Notes: generated by a model from the sequence alone, not told the origin. Shown: positions 1-8,940, counted from the first letter of the stretch. The stretch is DNA of 64,000 nt from Alistipes ihumii AP11 (GCF_025144665.1 NZ_CP102294.1:1054001-1118000), one strand, 5' to 3'. Numbers and translations: made by a program.

Positions 1-945
1 TACATCGAACACGACCCGCAAACCCGTTATGCGGTTGAAGTGCAAATCAAGGGCTACCAGGTAACGCTCGGCGGCGAGGTATCAAGTAAGCACCATTTTT
101 CAGCACAGGAGATACGGGATTTTGTCCGTGCATCTGTAAACGAAATCGGGTACACACGAGAATATCAGCAGAAATGGGGTGCTGACAATACCATTTGTGG
201 CGACCTGCTCGACGTGGCTATCTATATCTGCCAACAGAGCAACGACATTGCACAAGGGTTGTCCGGCTGGGGCGACCAAGGCATTTTCTTCGGTTATTGT
301 GAGTACCGTCCCGATACCTGCGGAATGCCTCTCGACCATACCCTCGCCAAAAGATTATGCAAAGACCTGTTCGAGAGTGGCATCGGAGGCCTCGACATCA
401 AAACGCAGGTCATTACCCGCAATGATAAGGTCGAAAAGGTCATCGTTGCAATCCCGCTGCTCGATGACACGAGCAAAAAGACCGTGAAACACTTTGTGCG
501 CTCACGTATCAAAGGCCGGTATCAGCTCATCATCAACGGCACAGGCCGATACGTCAAACACTCGTCTATCGCAGACTGCGGTACAACCGGTCGCAAATTG
601 GCGGTGGATTTCTATGGAGGCAACAGTAAACTCGGCGGCGGTTCCCCTTGGACGAAAGATGCAAGCAAGGCTGACCTCACGCTGAACCTCGCCGCCCGCC
701 GCCTCGCTATCAACTACTCGATGAAATACAAAACGGACGTAACGACCGCCCTCGCCTGCTGCATCGGCAAACAGGCGGTGGATTTCATCGTTCAAGACAC
801 GGCGGAAAACACGTTGGCCGAGGGGACAATGGACATCAATCCACAGGAGATATGCAAGGAGTTCAAGTTGAACACCCCGATTTATGCGTCTATGTGCCGC
901 TGGGGGCTGTTCGGCGAATATCAACAAGACAAAGTATGGGAATAG
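1..945 (+). CDS. metK: Phage S-adenosylmethionine synthetase (5' end outside window)
   Basis: Makes S-adenosylmethionine from methionine and ATP. The frame is open from base 1, so the gene starts upstream; the GTG at 40 is internal because the residues before it (DPQTRYAVEV) already match the family. About 314 residues are visible. Family landmarks in order are DIAQGL followed by GWGDQGIFFGY, then DCGTTGRKLAVDFYGG (family GDCGLTGRK..VDTYGG) and the C-terminal KDASKADLTLNLAARR (family KDPSKVDRSAAYAAR). The sequence is divergent from housekeeping MetK but the nucleotide-site motifs are kept. It sits 4 bp before a SAM-dependent methyltransferase, which suggests it feeds that enzyme during infection. 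Activity itself is inferred. Confidence 0.85.
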   Translation, partial: YIEHDPQTRYAVEVQIKGYQVTLGGEVSSKHHFSAQEIRDFVRASVNEIGYTREYQQKWGADNTICGDLLDVAIYICQQSNDIAQGLSGWGDQGIFFGYCEYRPDTCGMPLDHTLAKRLCKDLFESGIGGLDIKTQVITRNDKVEKVIVAIPLLDDTSKKTVKHFVRSRIKGRYQLIINGTGRYVKHSSIADCGTTGRKLAVDFYGGNSKLGGGSPWTKDASKADLTLNLAARRLAINYSMKYKTDVTTALACCIGKQAVDFIVQDTAENTLAEGTMDINPQEICKEFKLNTPIYASMCRWGLFGEYQQDKVWE

Positions 946-949
946 GACT

Positions 950-2488
950 ATGAAAACGGAACTCGTAAAACTCTCTCAAATACGGGTGAACGGGGCAAAC
1001 CCTCGTATCATCAAAGACGACAAGTTTGCCAAGTTGGTAAACTCGATTCTCGATTTTCCGAAGATGCTGGAACTTCGCCCGATTGTGGTGGACGATACAC
1101 TCGTTTGCTTGGGCGGAAATATGCGTTACCGGGCATTGACTTTCATAGCCGAGATGCCTATTGACGACCTGAAATCTCGACTGTGCGATATTCGAGGTTT
1201 TCAGAAAAAAACCGAAGCCGAGAAAGAGGCTTTGGTTGAACATTGGGAACGTTGGCAGGATAACCCGACCGCTCCCATTATCCGTGCTGCCGACTTATCG
1301 GATGAAGAACAAAAGGAGTTTATCATCAAGGACAACGTGGGCTATGGCGAATGGGACTACGATATGCTGGCGAATGATTGGGAGGCAGAAGACCTCGAAG
1401 ATTGGGGGCTGGACGTATGGCAGTCCGACAACAACGACGGCGGCGACAGTGCAGGCGAAAGCAGCAAACCAGCCAACGGCTCTTTGGCCGACCGCTTCGT
1501 TATCCCTCCGTTCTCAATTCTCGACACCCGCAAAGGCTATTGGCAAGCCCGAAAAAAGGTTTGGAGGGAACTTATCGGGGACATGGGCGAAAGCCGCAAC
1601 GACACGTTAATAACAAGCCCCGAAATCAAGTACAAGGACATCTACCAAAAGACACGGGAGCATCGAGAATCGCTCGGCCTGTCGTTCAAAGAATACCTCG
1701 ACAAATATGTGCCGGAGGAGGTCAAAGAGCGGGAGGCGGCCAAAGTGCTGTCGGCGGGCGTATCATTGCTCGACCCTGTTATGGCTGAACTCATTTGCCG
1801 TTGGTTCGGGTTGGAAAAATGCAAGACGTTCGACTGTTTCGCTGGCGATAGCGTATTCGGATATGTATCGGCCTATCTCGGCAATGAATTTACCGGCATC
1901 GAACTCCGGCCGGAACAGGCTCAACTCAACAATGAACGGGTGGAGGGTATGGCCGCCCGCTACATCTGCGATGACGGGCAAAACGTCGGGCAACACATTG
2001 AGCCGAACAGTATGGATTTGCTGTTTAGCTGTCCGCCGTACTATGACCTCGAAAAATATTCCGACCTCGAAAACGATGCGTCCAATCAGGGAACATACGA
2101 GGAGTTCCTTACGATTCTGACGAACGCTTTCAAATCCGCCCTCGGCTGTCTGAAAGAAAACCGGTTTGCGGTTATTGTTGTCGGAGACGTTCGGGATAAG
2201 AAAACTGGCTTCTACTACAATTTCATCGACGATATGAAACGCATCTTCAAAGAAAACGGAGCCGCCCTGTATAACGAACTCATCCTCATTGAGACGGGAG
2301 CCAGCACAGCCCTCCGTGCCGCCCGTTATATGGAGAGCCGCAAGGTTGCCAAGATGCACCAAAATATCCTCGTATTCTACAAAGGCAACACAAAGGAAAT
2401 CAAGAACAACTACAAAAAAATTGAATATGCAAGCGAAGATTTGGAACTTTTCAGAGTGGATAGCGGAGACGAACCCGCAGAAGATTAG
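950..2488 (+). CDS. ParB-like domain fused to DNA methyltransferase
   Basis: A 512-aa protein. Residues about 5-130 look like a ParB/sulfiredoxin-type domain (LSQIRVNGANPR, then GGNMRYRAL). The C-terminal half is an amino-methyltransferase with the SAM-binding motif FDCFAGDSVFGYV near residue 294 and the catalytic motif SCPPYYD near residue 360, as expected for N6-adenine or N4-cytosine methylation. ParB-methyltransferase fusions are common in phages near terminase genes. The start was set at ATG 950, four bases after the metK stop; a longer frame from 884 overlaps metK and is unlikely. It probably modifies phage DNA against host restriction (inference). Confidence 0.85.
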   Translation: MKTELVKLSQIRVNGANPRIIKDDKFAKLVNSILDFPKMLELRPIVVDDTLVCLGGNMRYRALTFIAEMPIDDLKSRLCDIRGFQKKTEAEKEALVEHWERWQDNPTAPIIRAADLSDEEQKEFIIKDNVGYGEWDYDMLANDWEAEDLEDWGLDVWQSDNNDGGDSAGESSKPANGSLADRFVIPPFSILDTRKGYWQARKKVWRELIGDMGESRNDTLITSPEIKYKDIYQKTREHRESLGLSFKEYLDKYVPEEVKEREAAKVLSAGVSLLDPVMAELICRWFGLEKCKTFDCFAGDSVFGYVSAYLGNEFTGIELRPEQAQLNNERVEGMAARYICDDGQNVGQHIEPNSMDLLFSCPPYYDLEKYSDLENDASNQGTYEEFLTILTNAFKSALGCLKENRFAVIVVGDVRDKKTGFYYNFIDDMKRIFKENGAALYNELILIETGASTALRAARYMESRKVAKMHQNILVFYKGNTKEIKNNYKKIEYASEDLELFRVDSGDEPAED

Positions 2489-2705
2489 GGAACATTTCGA
2501 TGCGCTGTTACGCAAAGCGGGGTTCAATATCCTCCGCTTTACGGCGCATAATTTCAAACCGCAGGGATATACTGCCCTGTGGCTGCTCTCGGAAAGCCAT
2601 TTTGCCGTACACACGTTCCCTGAGTATGGCAAGACGTATATCGAGTTGTCGAGTTGCAACCTCGAATATTACCAGCGTTTTTTGGAAATGACAAAGGAGT
2701 TGTAA
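2427..2705 (+). CDS. speD: Short S-adenosylmethionine decarboxylase (SpeD)-like protein
   Basis: A 92-aa protein containing the SpeD hallmark LSESHFAVHTFPEYG. The serine of ESH (about residue 57) is the residue that self-cleaves in this family to form the pyruvoyl group. FKPQGYTALWLL upstream matches the family PQGV(S/T)GV region. The family makes decarboxylated SAM for spermidine synthesis; some relatives have become ornithine or arginine decarboxylases, so the substrate is open. It is shorter than the usual bacterial protein (about 120 aa), lacking the N-terminal strand. ATG 2427 overlaps the methyltransferase gene by 62 bp; other starts are possible. With metK two genes upstream, the phage carries both a source and a sink of SAM. 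Confidence 0.75.
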   Translation: MQAKIWNFSEWIAETNPQKIREHFDALLRKAGFNILRFTAHNFKPQGYTALWLLSESHFAVHTFPEYGKTYIELSSCNLEYYQRFLEMTKEL

Positions 2706-2706
2706 A

Positions 2707-3273
2707 ATGAGCGAGGCACAACAGAGAAAGCGTCGGCAGTTGAAACTATCCCGCCTCGAAATCGTGGCGCAACTCTACAAACGGGGTTACAGCATACGGA
2801 AAATCCAGTCCGAGGTAATGAAACGTCTCGGGCTGGAAACCTATTCGACGGCCACCGTGAACAGGGACATCCAAACCCTCCTCAAAGAGTGGCGGGAAAG
2901 CCGCTTGGAGAACATGGATTTGGCCTTACAACTCGAATTGGAGCGTATCGACGAAACGTGCAGGGAGTTGTGGGAACAATGGGAAAAGTCGAAAACTGAC
3001 TACACCAAGACCGCCCGCAAACAGAAAGGTTCGCCGACACGGGACAGCCAAACGGGGGCGACATCTATCCGCACCTATCAAACCGAGCGGACGGAAACCG
3101 AGGTAACACGCCTCGGCGACCCGTCGTACATTGCGGAAATCAGACAGCAGCTTGCAGAACGCCGGAAGTTGCTCGGCCTGTACGCCCCTGAAAAGAAAGA
3201 TATTTCGGGCGATATGAGTTTTGCGGCGTTCCTGATAGAGAGTGGCATCGTGGACGACAATGAGCAGAAATAA
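2707..3273 (+). CDS. Terminase small subunit-like protein
   Basis: A 188-aa basic protein. The N-terminus has a helix-turn-helix-like segment (KRGYSIRKIQSEVMKRLG, then TATVNRDIQTLL) of the kind small terminase subunits use to recognise packaging sites, followed by a charged helical region. It overlaps the start of the large terminase gene by 14 bp, the usual order for this pair. The family assignment rests mainly on position and HTH character. Confidence 0.7.
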   Translation: MSEAQQRKRRQLKLSRLEIVAQLYKRGYSIRKIQSEVMKRLGLETYSTATVNRDIQTLLKEWRESRLENMDLALQLELERIDETCRELWEQWEKSKTDYTKTARKQKGSPTRDSQTGATSIRTYQTERTETEVTRLGDPSYIAEIRQQLAERRKLLGLYAPEKKDISGDMSFAAFLIESGIVDDNEQK

Positions 3274-4813
3274 TGACATATTGCGGCGGCGGGGCATCGA
3301 CCTGATGCGTTCGTGGAGAGAGGATTGGAACCGATTTGTCCGGGACGGTCTCGGCGTTACCCTTGACAGGGAGCAGCAGGAGATTTTATCCAGTGTCCAA
3401 TTCAATCCCCGCACGTCTGTTGCCTCCGGCACGGCTCGTGGTAAAGATTTCGTCGCTGCCTGCGCCGCCATATCGTTTCTGTACCTGACACCACGTTGGA
3501 ACACCCAACGCCAACTCATAGAGAACACGAAAGTCGCCCTCACCGCACCGACCGATAGGCAGGTAAAGAACATTATGATGCCGGAAATTTCACGGCTCTA
3601 CAACAGGGCGAAATCACGAGGCATCGTGCTGCCCGGCAGATTGAACGCCTATGACATTCGCACGGACAGCGATGAATGGTTCTTGACAGGATTCAAGGCC
3701 GACGAGAACAACCACGAGGCGTGGTCGGGCTTTCACGCTGTAAATACGATGTTCGTCATCACGGAGGCGTCCGGTATCAGCGACAACACATTTGAAGCGA
3801 TTGAGGGAAACCTACAAGGCAACAGCCGTGTCTTGCTGGTATTCAACCCCAACACTCCTATCGGATATGCTGCCCGCAGCCAACGAGGGGAACGCTGGAC
3901 GAAATTCCGGCTGAACAGCCTGACCGCTCCGAACGTCATTGAACATAAAATCATCATCCCCGGACAGGTCGATTACGAATGGGTTGTCGATAAACTCGAA
4001 CAATGGTGTACCCGTATCGACAAATCGGAGGTGCAGGAAGAACTCGACGACTTCTGCTTCGAGGGAAAATGGTATCGCCCCGAAGACCTGTTCCGCAAAA
4101 AGGTTCTCGGCAAATTTCCGAAAGTGGCCGATGATGTGCTTATCCCGATGCAATGGATTGAAGCAGCGCAGGAACGCTGGCGGAAATACAAGGGGGAACG
4201 CACGGGAACAAATTGGCTCGGTGTCGATGTGGCTGGAATGGGACGGGACGCAACGGTCTATTGCAACCGCATCGAGAATTGGGTTGCGCCGTTCAAAAAG
4301 CACAATTCGGGCGGCACGGCAGACCACATGCGGGTTGCGGGCGACATCATCAATCACCGCCGCCAACACCCTACATCGTTCGTTAGCATCGACACAATCG
4401 GCGAGGGTGCGGGTGTCTATGCACGGGCACACGAGATTGACGACAGCCCGTATATCATCAGCTGCAAATACAGCGAGGGAGCAAAAGCCCGTGATAAAGA
4501 ACTAACCGACATTACGGGGCAATACAAGTTCCTCAATATGCGGGCATACCTGTTTTGGTGCATACGAGATTGGCTCAATCCGAAAAATAACACGGGAGCC
4601 ATGTTACCTCCGGACGAAGAATTTTCAGAGGAGGCAACCGAAATTCGGTGGTCATTTCGCTCCGACGGCAAAATAGTCATCGAACCAAAAGAGGACATCA
4701 AAAAGCGGCTCGGACGCTCTACCGACAAATTCGATGCGCTGGCCAACACGTTCTATCCGATTGTCATCAAGCGTCCGGTGGACAAAAAACGTATCGCACA
4801 GGCTGTGTACTAA
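3260..4813 (+). CDS. Terminase large subunit
   Basis: A 517-aa DNA packaging motor. ATPase domain: Walker-A-like ASGTARGKDF near residue 55, LTAPTDRQVKN, and a Walker-B-like MFVITEAS near residue 164. Nuclease domain: GVDVAGMGRD near residue 321 (first acidic residue of an RNase H-like fold) and SIDTIGEGAGVYA further on, then the C-terminal STDKFDALAN. The start is ATG 3260 within the end of the small subunit gene; the GTG at 3242 is less likely. The portal gene follows after a short gap carrying a 17-bp operator-like motif. Confidence 0.9.
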   Translation: MSRNNDILRRRGIDLMRSWREDWNRFVRDGLGVTLDREQQEILSSVQFNPRTSVASGTARGKDFVAACAAISFLYLTPRWNTQRQLIENTKVALTAPTDRQVKNIMMPEISRLYNRAKSRGIVLPGRLNAYDIRTDSDEWFLTGFKADENNHEAWSGFHAVNTMFVITEASGISDNTFEAIEGNLQGNSRVLLVFNPNTPIGYAARSQRGERWTKFRLNSLTAPNVIEHKIIIPGQVDYEWVVDKLEQWCTRIDKSEVQEELDDFCFEGKWYRPEDLFRKKVLGKFPKVADDVLIPMQWIEAAQERWRKYKGERTGTNWLGVDVAGMGRDATVYCNRIENWVAPFKKHNSGGTADHMRVAGDIINHRRQHPTSFVSIDTIGEGAGVYARAHEIDDSPYIISCKYSEGAKARDKELTDITGQYKFLNMRAYLFWCIRDWLNPKNNTGAMLPPDEEFSEEATEIRWSFRSDGKIVIEPKEDIKKRLGRSTDKFDALANTFYPIVIKRPVDKKRIAQAVY

Positions 4814-4830
4814 TTTTTTTGCAAACAAAA

Positions 4831-4847
4831 TGATTATAATACAAACA
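4831..4847 (-). promoter_or_regulatory. 17-bp operator-like motif upstream of portal (site D)
   Basis: On the minus strand this reads TGTTTGTATTATAATCA, differing by one base from the copy at 31703-31719 and by two from the identical copies at 12548 and 12697. It lies between the large terminase stop and the portal start, and the preceding bases (TAATTTTTTTGC) resemble those before the 31703 copy. It probably marks the start of a regulated transcript. Confidence 0.5.
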
Positions 4848-4850
4848 TTT

Positions 4851-6245
4851 ATGGCAACAATTCAAGAAATCATCGACAAGAACAGACCGGTAACAGAGAT
4901 TATTTCCGACCTGAAAGAAAAGGCCGTTTACGTGCAGCCGTGGACAGGACGCTGGGGATTGATACACGAATACGACCCCAAGCGACATCCTGTGATGAAC
5001 AAAGCCAAATACCCCGACATTGTGAACGAGGACGGCTCTATCGACTACGTTACCCGTATCACATACGACCTGCAACGATTGGCTGTAAAACGTATGACGG
5101 AACTATGCTTCGGCATACCTGTCAAGCGCATCTATAAACCCAATAACGACGGGGAGCAGAAAGTCGCCAAAATGTTGGAGGCAATCTACGAGCGGAACCG
5201 CATCGACAGCGTGAACATCGAACGGAGTAATATGCTGTTCGCCGGTTGCGAGGTTATGACGCTGTGGTACGCTGTCGAGCAACGGCACGACCTTTACGGA
5301 TTCAATTGCCCGCTGAAACTGCGATGCAAAAACTATTCGCCGATGCATGGGGACGAACTGTACCCGTTGTTCGATGAGTACGGCGATATGATTGCTCTAT
5401 CGGTGGGCTATACCCGAAAGAAACTCGGCAAAACCGTTTCGTACTTCGACACCTATACCGACAGCAAGCACCTGAAATGGTCGAACGAGAACAACGGCTG
5501 GCAGCTCATCGAGGACGAGGATATTACCCTCGGCAAAATCCCCGGGGTGTATATGTTCCGCCCGACCCCCATTTGGGAGGACACCTCGAAAATCGTGTTC
5601 GAGATTGAATGGGCGTTGAGCCGCAACGGTAATTACCTCCGCAAGAACAGTAAACCGGTATTCTGCGTGTTTGCGGACGAAGAAATACAATTCGGCGAGG
5701 AACAACCCGAAAACAAGGAGTTCAAAAGCATCCTCCAATATCCGAAAGGTTCTTCTGCGGGGTATGTCACATGGGAGCAGGCGGTTGAAAATCTGAAATT
5801 CTTTGTTACCGAACTCCGGCAATCGTTCTTCACGCAGTTGCAACTGCCGGATTGGAGTTACGAGAGTATGAAATCCAACCCTATGTCGGGCGAAAGCCGC
5901 AAGCAGCTATTCATCGACGCCCAACTCAAAGTCAAGGACGAGAGCGGGCGACTGATTGAATTCCTCGACCGTGAAATGAACGTCGTCAAAGCGTTCCTCA
6001 AAACGATGTTGCCCGAAAAGCAATGGAAAGACGTGGACAGCCTGCAAGTGGAAATGGAGATAACGCCGTTCACGATTACAGACGATAAGGACACCATTGC
6101 GAACCTCACGACGGCCAACGGCGGCAAACCTATCATTTCACAGCGGCAAAGCGTCGAAATGCTCGGCTGGAGCAATGACGTTGATAAAACGATGCAAGAA
6201 CTCGGCGAAGAAAAAACCGTCGATGCGTTCCATTTAACCGAATAG
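4851..6245 (+). CDS. Portal protein
   Basis: A 464-aa protein directly after the large terminase and before a MuF-like head protein, the position of the portal ring through which DNA enters the head. The N-terminus (PWTGRWGLIHEYDPKRHPVM), a middle rich in beta structure and a C-terminal helical part (SYESMKSNPMSGESRKQL, TANGGKPIISQRQSVEMLGW) resemble SPP1-type portals. ATG 4851 was chosen because ATG 4830 would place codons across the operator-like motif. Confidence 0.8.
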   Translation: MATIQEIIDKNRPVTEIISDLKEKAVYVQPWTGRWGLIHEYDPKRHPVMNKAKYPDIVNEDGSIDYVTRITYDLQRLAVKRMTELCFGIPVKRIYKPNNDGEQKVAKMLEAIYERNRIDSVNIERSNMLFAGCEVMTLWYAVEQRHDLYGFNCPLKLRCKNYSPMHGDELYPLFDEYGDMIALSVGYTRKKLGKTVSYFDTYTDSKHLKWSNENNGWQLIEDEDITLGKIPGVYMFRPTPIWEDTSKIVFEIEWALSRNGNYLRKNSKPVFCVFADEEIQFGEEQPENKEFKSILQYPKGSSAGYVTWEQAVENLKFFVTELRQSFFTQLQLPDWSYESMKSNPMSGESRKQLFIDAQLKVKDESGRLIEFLDREMNVVKAFLKTMLPEKQWKDVDSLQVEMEITPFTITDDKDTIANLTTANGGKPIISQRQSVEMLGWSNDVDKTMQELGEEKTVDAFHLTE

Positions 6246-6249
6246 CCCC

Positions 6250-6615
6250 ATGACGAAAGTACGCATATCACAAATGACATTCGGGGAAAGCGAATTTGTC
6301 AGAGGCAACAAGGTTTGGAGGGCTGAATCGCTATACCTGTTCGCACAGGCCAAAGGCTACGAAGTCCGAGACCTCCCGCTGTGGGCGGTAGATTTAACCG
6401 ACCATCCGTTCCCTGCGGATAACCTCTCGCAGTTCATCTTCCAATGTAAGCGGGTGCAGGACTGCTCGCTGAACTATCCTATTATCCTCGACGATTGCGG
6501 GCAGATTGCCGACGGCTATCACCGCCTATGTAAAGCGATTTTGGAGGGACGTGAAACCATAAAAGCGATACGGTTGGAGGAAATGCCCGCTCCCGACCGC
6601 ATAGAGGAGGAATAA
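6250..6615 (+). CDS. ParB/sulfiredoxin-like small phage protein
   Basis: A 121-aa protein ending with LDDCGQIADGYHRLCKAILEGRETIKAIRLEEMP. The DGYHRL(x)KA pattern followed by a short strand is typical of the ParB-like nucleotide-binding fold found as stand-alone proteins in phage head modules. Its role is unknown. It sits 4 bp after the portal gene and 2 bp before the next gene, so it is in the head operon. Confidence 0.5.
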   Translation: MTKVRISQMTFGESEFVRGNKVWRAESLYLFAQAKGYEVRDLPLWAVDLTDHPFPADNLSQFIFQCKRVQDCSLNYPIILDDCGQIADGYHRLCKAILEGRETIKAIRLEEMPAPDRIEEE

Positions 6616-6617
6616 CA

Positions 6618-6839
6618 ATGGCCGCAGCGAGGAAAAAGCAACAGCGGGAACGACCGAAATACTCGTGTCGGGACTGCATCCATAGTTACGATTGGCACGA
6701 AAAGAATTGGCGGGGCGAACTGTTTATGTGCCGCTGCCCGCACTACAAAGAGGGGAAGTTCTCGAAATTCTTGGACGACCCGCAATGCAACGTATTTGAA
6801 TTGAGAAACAATGGCACGGTTGGACAAATGGGAGAGTAA
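6618..6839 (+). CDS. Small cysteine-rich phage protein
   Basis: A 73-aa basic protein with five cysteines (SCRDCIHSY, FMCRCPHY, QCNVF) that could hold a zinc ion as a small ribbon. No function recognised. It overlaps the next gene (start 6811) by 29 bp in another frame, which supports translational coupling in the head operon. Confidence 0.6.
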   Translation: MAAARKKQQRERPKYSCRDCIHSYDWHEKNWRGELFMCRCPHYKEGKFSKFLDDPQCNVFELRNNGTVGQMGE

Positions 6840-7884
6840 GCACCTGAAAGACGTGGAGCGTTATGCACGGCAGATTGAAGCTATTTATCAGTCTGCCGTG
6901 CGTGAGGCTGCCGCTATCGGGGCGACAATACCCAATTTCAACCCCAACAAGCCCTTTTCGTTCGCCAACTACCCAAGCACAAAGGCTCGCATCGAAAAGT
7001 TGCTACAAACGCTAAAAACGGGCATATCGACGGTTATTCTGAACGGCATCGAGGCCGAATGGACGTTGGCGAACAACAAAAACAACGAACTGTGCAACGT
7101 CGTATTCGGGGAATACGCCACGAAATTATCACCGGAACAGGCTCGCAAGTATTACAACACCAACGACAAAGCCTGCAAAGCGTTCACGGAACGCAAAATC
7201 GGTGGACTGAAATTGTCTGACAGGGTATGGCGGTACACGGAGCAATTCAAAACGGAGATAGAAATGGGCATCGACCTCGGCCTGCGGGACGGGCTTTCAG
7301 CCGATGAAATGAGCCGGACACTTCGACAATACCTCCAACACCCCGATAAACTGTTCCGCCGTGTACGAGACCAGCACGGGCAACTGCACCTGTCGCAACG
7401 GGCGGCGGTGTATCATCCCGGCCAAGGAGTTTATCGCTCGTCGTACAAGAACGCCCACCGTTTGGCTGCCACAGAAACGAACATCGCTTACCGTACATCG
7501 GATTACACACGTTGGCAGCAACTCGATTTTGTGGTAGGCATCGAAATCAGGTTATCGAATAACCACACCCTCAATGGACGAGCGTTTACCGACATTTGCG
7601 ATGAGTTGGCCGGACGCTACCCCAAGAATTTCAAGTTCACGGGCTGGCATCCGTATTGTCGTTGCCACGCAGTAGTAATACTAAAAACATTGGAGGAAAT
7701 CAAAGCCGACAACGAGCGGATAATGCTCGGACAACCGCTGAACGGGGAAAGCGCAAACAAGGTGTCCGACGTACCGCCTAATTTCAAGGAGTGGAGAATC
7801 AGGAATCACGACAGGATTCAAAAGGCAACCAAGAATGGGACGCTGCCTTATTTCCTGAAAGACAACAGACAATACGCAGCATAG
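6811..7884 (+). CDS. MuF-like minor head / head morphogenesis protein
   Basis: A 357-aa protein that follows the portal as in SPP1 gp7 and Mu gpF systems. The C-terminal third holds the family signature: TETNIAYRTSDYTRWQQL, then VVGIEIRLSNNHT and GWHPYCRCHAVVIL, where the cysteines and histidine are typical. The protein joins the procapsid interior and helps head assembly or DNA ejection (known for the family). It is the last forward gene before a reverse-strand block and a terminator at 7894. Confidence 0.8.
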   Translation: MARLDKWESKHLKDVERYARQIEAIYQSAVREAAAIGATIPNFNPNKPFSFANYPSTKARIEKLLQTLKTGISTVILNGIEAEWTLANNKNNELCNVVFGEYATKLSPEQARKYYNTNDKACKAFTERKIGGLKLSDRVWRYTEQFKTEIEMGIDLGLRDGLSADEMSRTLRQYLQHPDKLFRRVRDQHGQLHLSQRAAVYHPGQGVYRSSYKNAHRLAATETNIAYRTSDYTRWQQLDFVVGIEIRLSNNHTLNGRAFTDICDELAGRYPKNFKFTGWHPYCRCHAVVILKTLEEIKADNERIMLGQPLNGESANKVSDVPPNFKEWRIRNHDRIQKATKNGTLPYFLKDNRQYAA

Positions 7885-7893
7885 CACAAAACA

Positions 7894-7926
7894 AGGGCGG
7901 ACAAATCGACCGCCCTCATTTTTTCA
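7894..7926 (+). terminator. Intrinsic terminator between convergent genes
   Basis: Stem AGGGCGG / CCGCCCT with a 9-base loop, followed by CATTTTTT. It ends the head operon and lies between the convergent MuF-like gene and the antitoxin gene, so it may serve both strands. Confidence 0.8.
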
Positions 7927-7935
7927 GATTCTACC

Positions 7936-8298
7936 TCACGCCAAGTTCACATCAAGGCGAAGCATAATTCCCAAAGCCTCGGCGATACGGATAAACGAGG
8001 AGAGTTGCAAATCGGTCTCGCCTTTCTCGATACGATTGATGTAGGTGCGTTCCCGCCCGACACGCTCGGCAAGTTCCTTTTGCGTCATACCAAGTTCTTT
8101 GCGCCGCTCCCGCAACATTTCGCCATAATACCAGGCACGAGCCTTTGCGTCGAACTCTGCCCGTTCCGGAGTGCCGACCTCGCCAACCTCTTTGGCAAGT
8201 ACCGTTTCGGCCTTTACGAACCCCGGCTTCTTGCTGAAATCCGTCTGCCGGAGTTTCTGCAATTCTTCTGCTGTTAATCGGTTGTTTGTCGTACTCAT
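7936..8298 (-). CDS. higA: HigA-like antitoxin (XRE helix-turn-helix)
   Basis: A 120-aa protein. Residues about 60-112 form an XRE helix-turn-helix (LGMTQKELAERVGRERTYINRIEKGE). The N-terminal part (LRQTDFSKKPGFVKAE) is the kind of segment that binds the toxin. It overlaps the upstream toxin gene by 4 bp (ATGA) and comes second in the pair, as in HigBA modules. The family binds its own promoter; a 16-bp palindrome is present there. Confidence 0.8.
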   Translation of the reverse strand: MSTTNNRLTAEELQKLRQTDFSKKPGFVKAETVLAKEVGEVGTPERAEFDAKARAWYYGEMLRERRKELGMTQKELAERVGRERTYINRIEKGETDLQLSSFIRIAEALGIMLRLDVNLA

Positions 8299-8627
8299 AG
8301 CAATTTTCTTAGAATATTGATAGCCTTTGTAATTTCCTTATCGTAATCCTTTGTGCTTTTCTTCACAAAGCCGTTCAATAGGATAACGCTCGATGCAAGA
8401 TTGATATTTTCATTGTCCGCCGAAAACAGGATAACCCGAACCTCGTTATCGACCGAAACTCGCAGCTCGTAAAAATCGGTGTTCGTCAGTTTCTTCACGA
8501 ACTTGGTCGGTATCGGCTGTACGGTTTCCAAAATCGCTACCGCATAGCGTAGTTTTTCACGAGTGCGAGGGTTCGAACTCTGTTCAAACTCAATGTATTC
8601 CGGCGAAAATATCAAATTTCGTTTCAT
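8295..8627 (-). CDS. higB: HigB/RelE-like toxin (phage Gp49-like family)
   Basis: A 110-aa protein of the RelE/HigB superfamily: ELRVSVDNEVRVILFSAD is the core strand region, and ILLNGFVKKSTK followed by EITKAINI is the C-terminal signature (family GFxKKTxKTP..EIxxA). Members are ribosome-dependent mRNA nucleases. First gene of a two-gene operon with its antitoxin. Within a phage late region it is likely a lysogeny-stabilising or superinfection-exclusion module (inference). Confidence 0.8.
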   Translation of the reverse strand: MKRNLIFSPEYIEFEQSSNPRTREKLRYAVAILETVQPIPTKFVKKLTNTDFYELRVSVDNEVRVILFSADNENINLASSVILLNGFVKKSTKDYDKEITKAINILRKLL

Positions 8628-8649
8628 TCTTATCGTTATTTCTACACTG

Positions 8650-8681
8650 CAAAAGTAACTAATTAGTTACACTTATACAAA
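8650..8681 (-). promoter_or_regulatory. Promoter and palindromic operator of the HigBA pair
   Basis: On the minus strand: TTTG (8681-8678), 20 bp, then TACTTTTG (8657-8650), an exact fit to the Bacteroidetes -33/-7 consensus. The perfect palindrome GTAACTAATTAGTTAC (8655-8670) lies between the boxes and over the edge of the -7 box, where the antitoxin could block initiation. Confidence 0.8.
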
Positions 8682-8700
8682 TCTTTCACAAGAAATGTGC

Positions 8701-8940
8701 CTATTTTCTCCGCTTTTTTCGCAGTACGGGTTCTTTCGTGATACGACACCGCCGACCATTGTATGGTTTATCGGGAGTGATTTTCAGATTCCACAGGCGA
8801 GACACCTTGCAGCCCACCTGTTCGGGCGTGAACTTCTCGTATATTGCTGACAAGGAGGTAAAGTAAAACTCCCAACTGTCGTCGTTTTCAAGGGGAGGCT
8901 CATTGAATGCCACACGATAGATAAACTCCAACTCACTCAT
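8701..8940 (-). CDS. Small phage protein of unknown function
   Basis: A 79-aa protein, start at MSELEFIYRVAF (8940), ATGA overlap with the upstream gene. Contains FYFTSLSAIYEKFTPEQVG and a basic tail (RKKRRK). Not recognised. Last of a chain of small reverse-strand genes. Confidence 0.55.
   Translation of the reverse strand: MSELEFIYRVAFNEPPLENDDSWEFYFTSLSAIYEKFTPEQVGCKVSRLWNLKITPDKPYNGRRCRITKEPVLRKKRRK

Noticed and set aside
40-945. metK starting at the GTG codon at position 40
   Set aside because: The residues encoded upstream in the same frame already match the MetK family, so the gene continues beyond the window edge.
1763-2659. Long reverse frame (298 codons) opposite the methyltransferase
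   Set aside because: Overlaps two well-supported forward genes; no motifs in the reverse reading.
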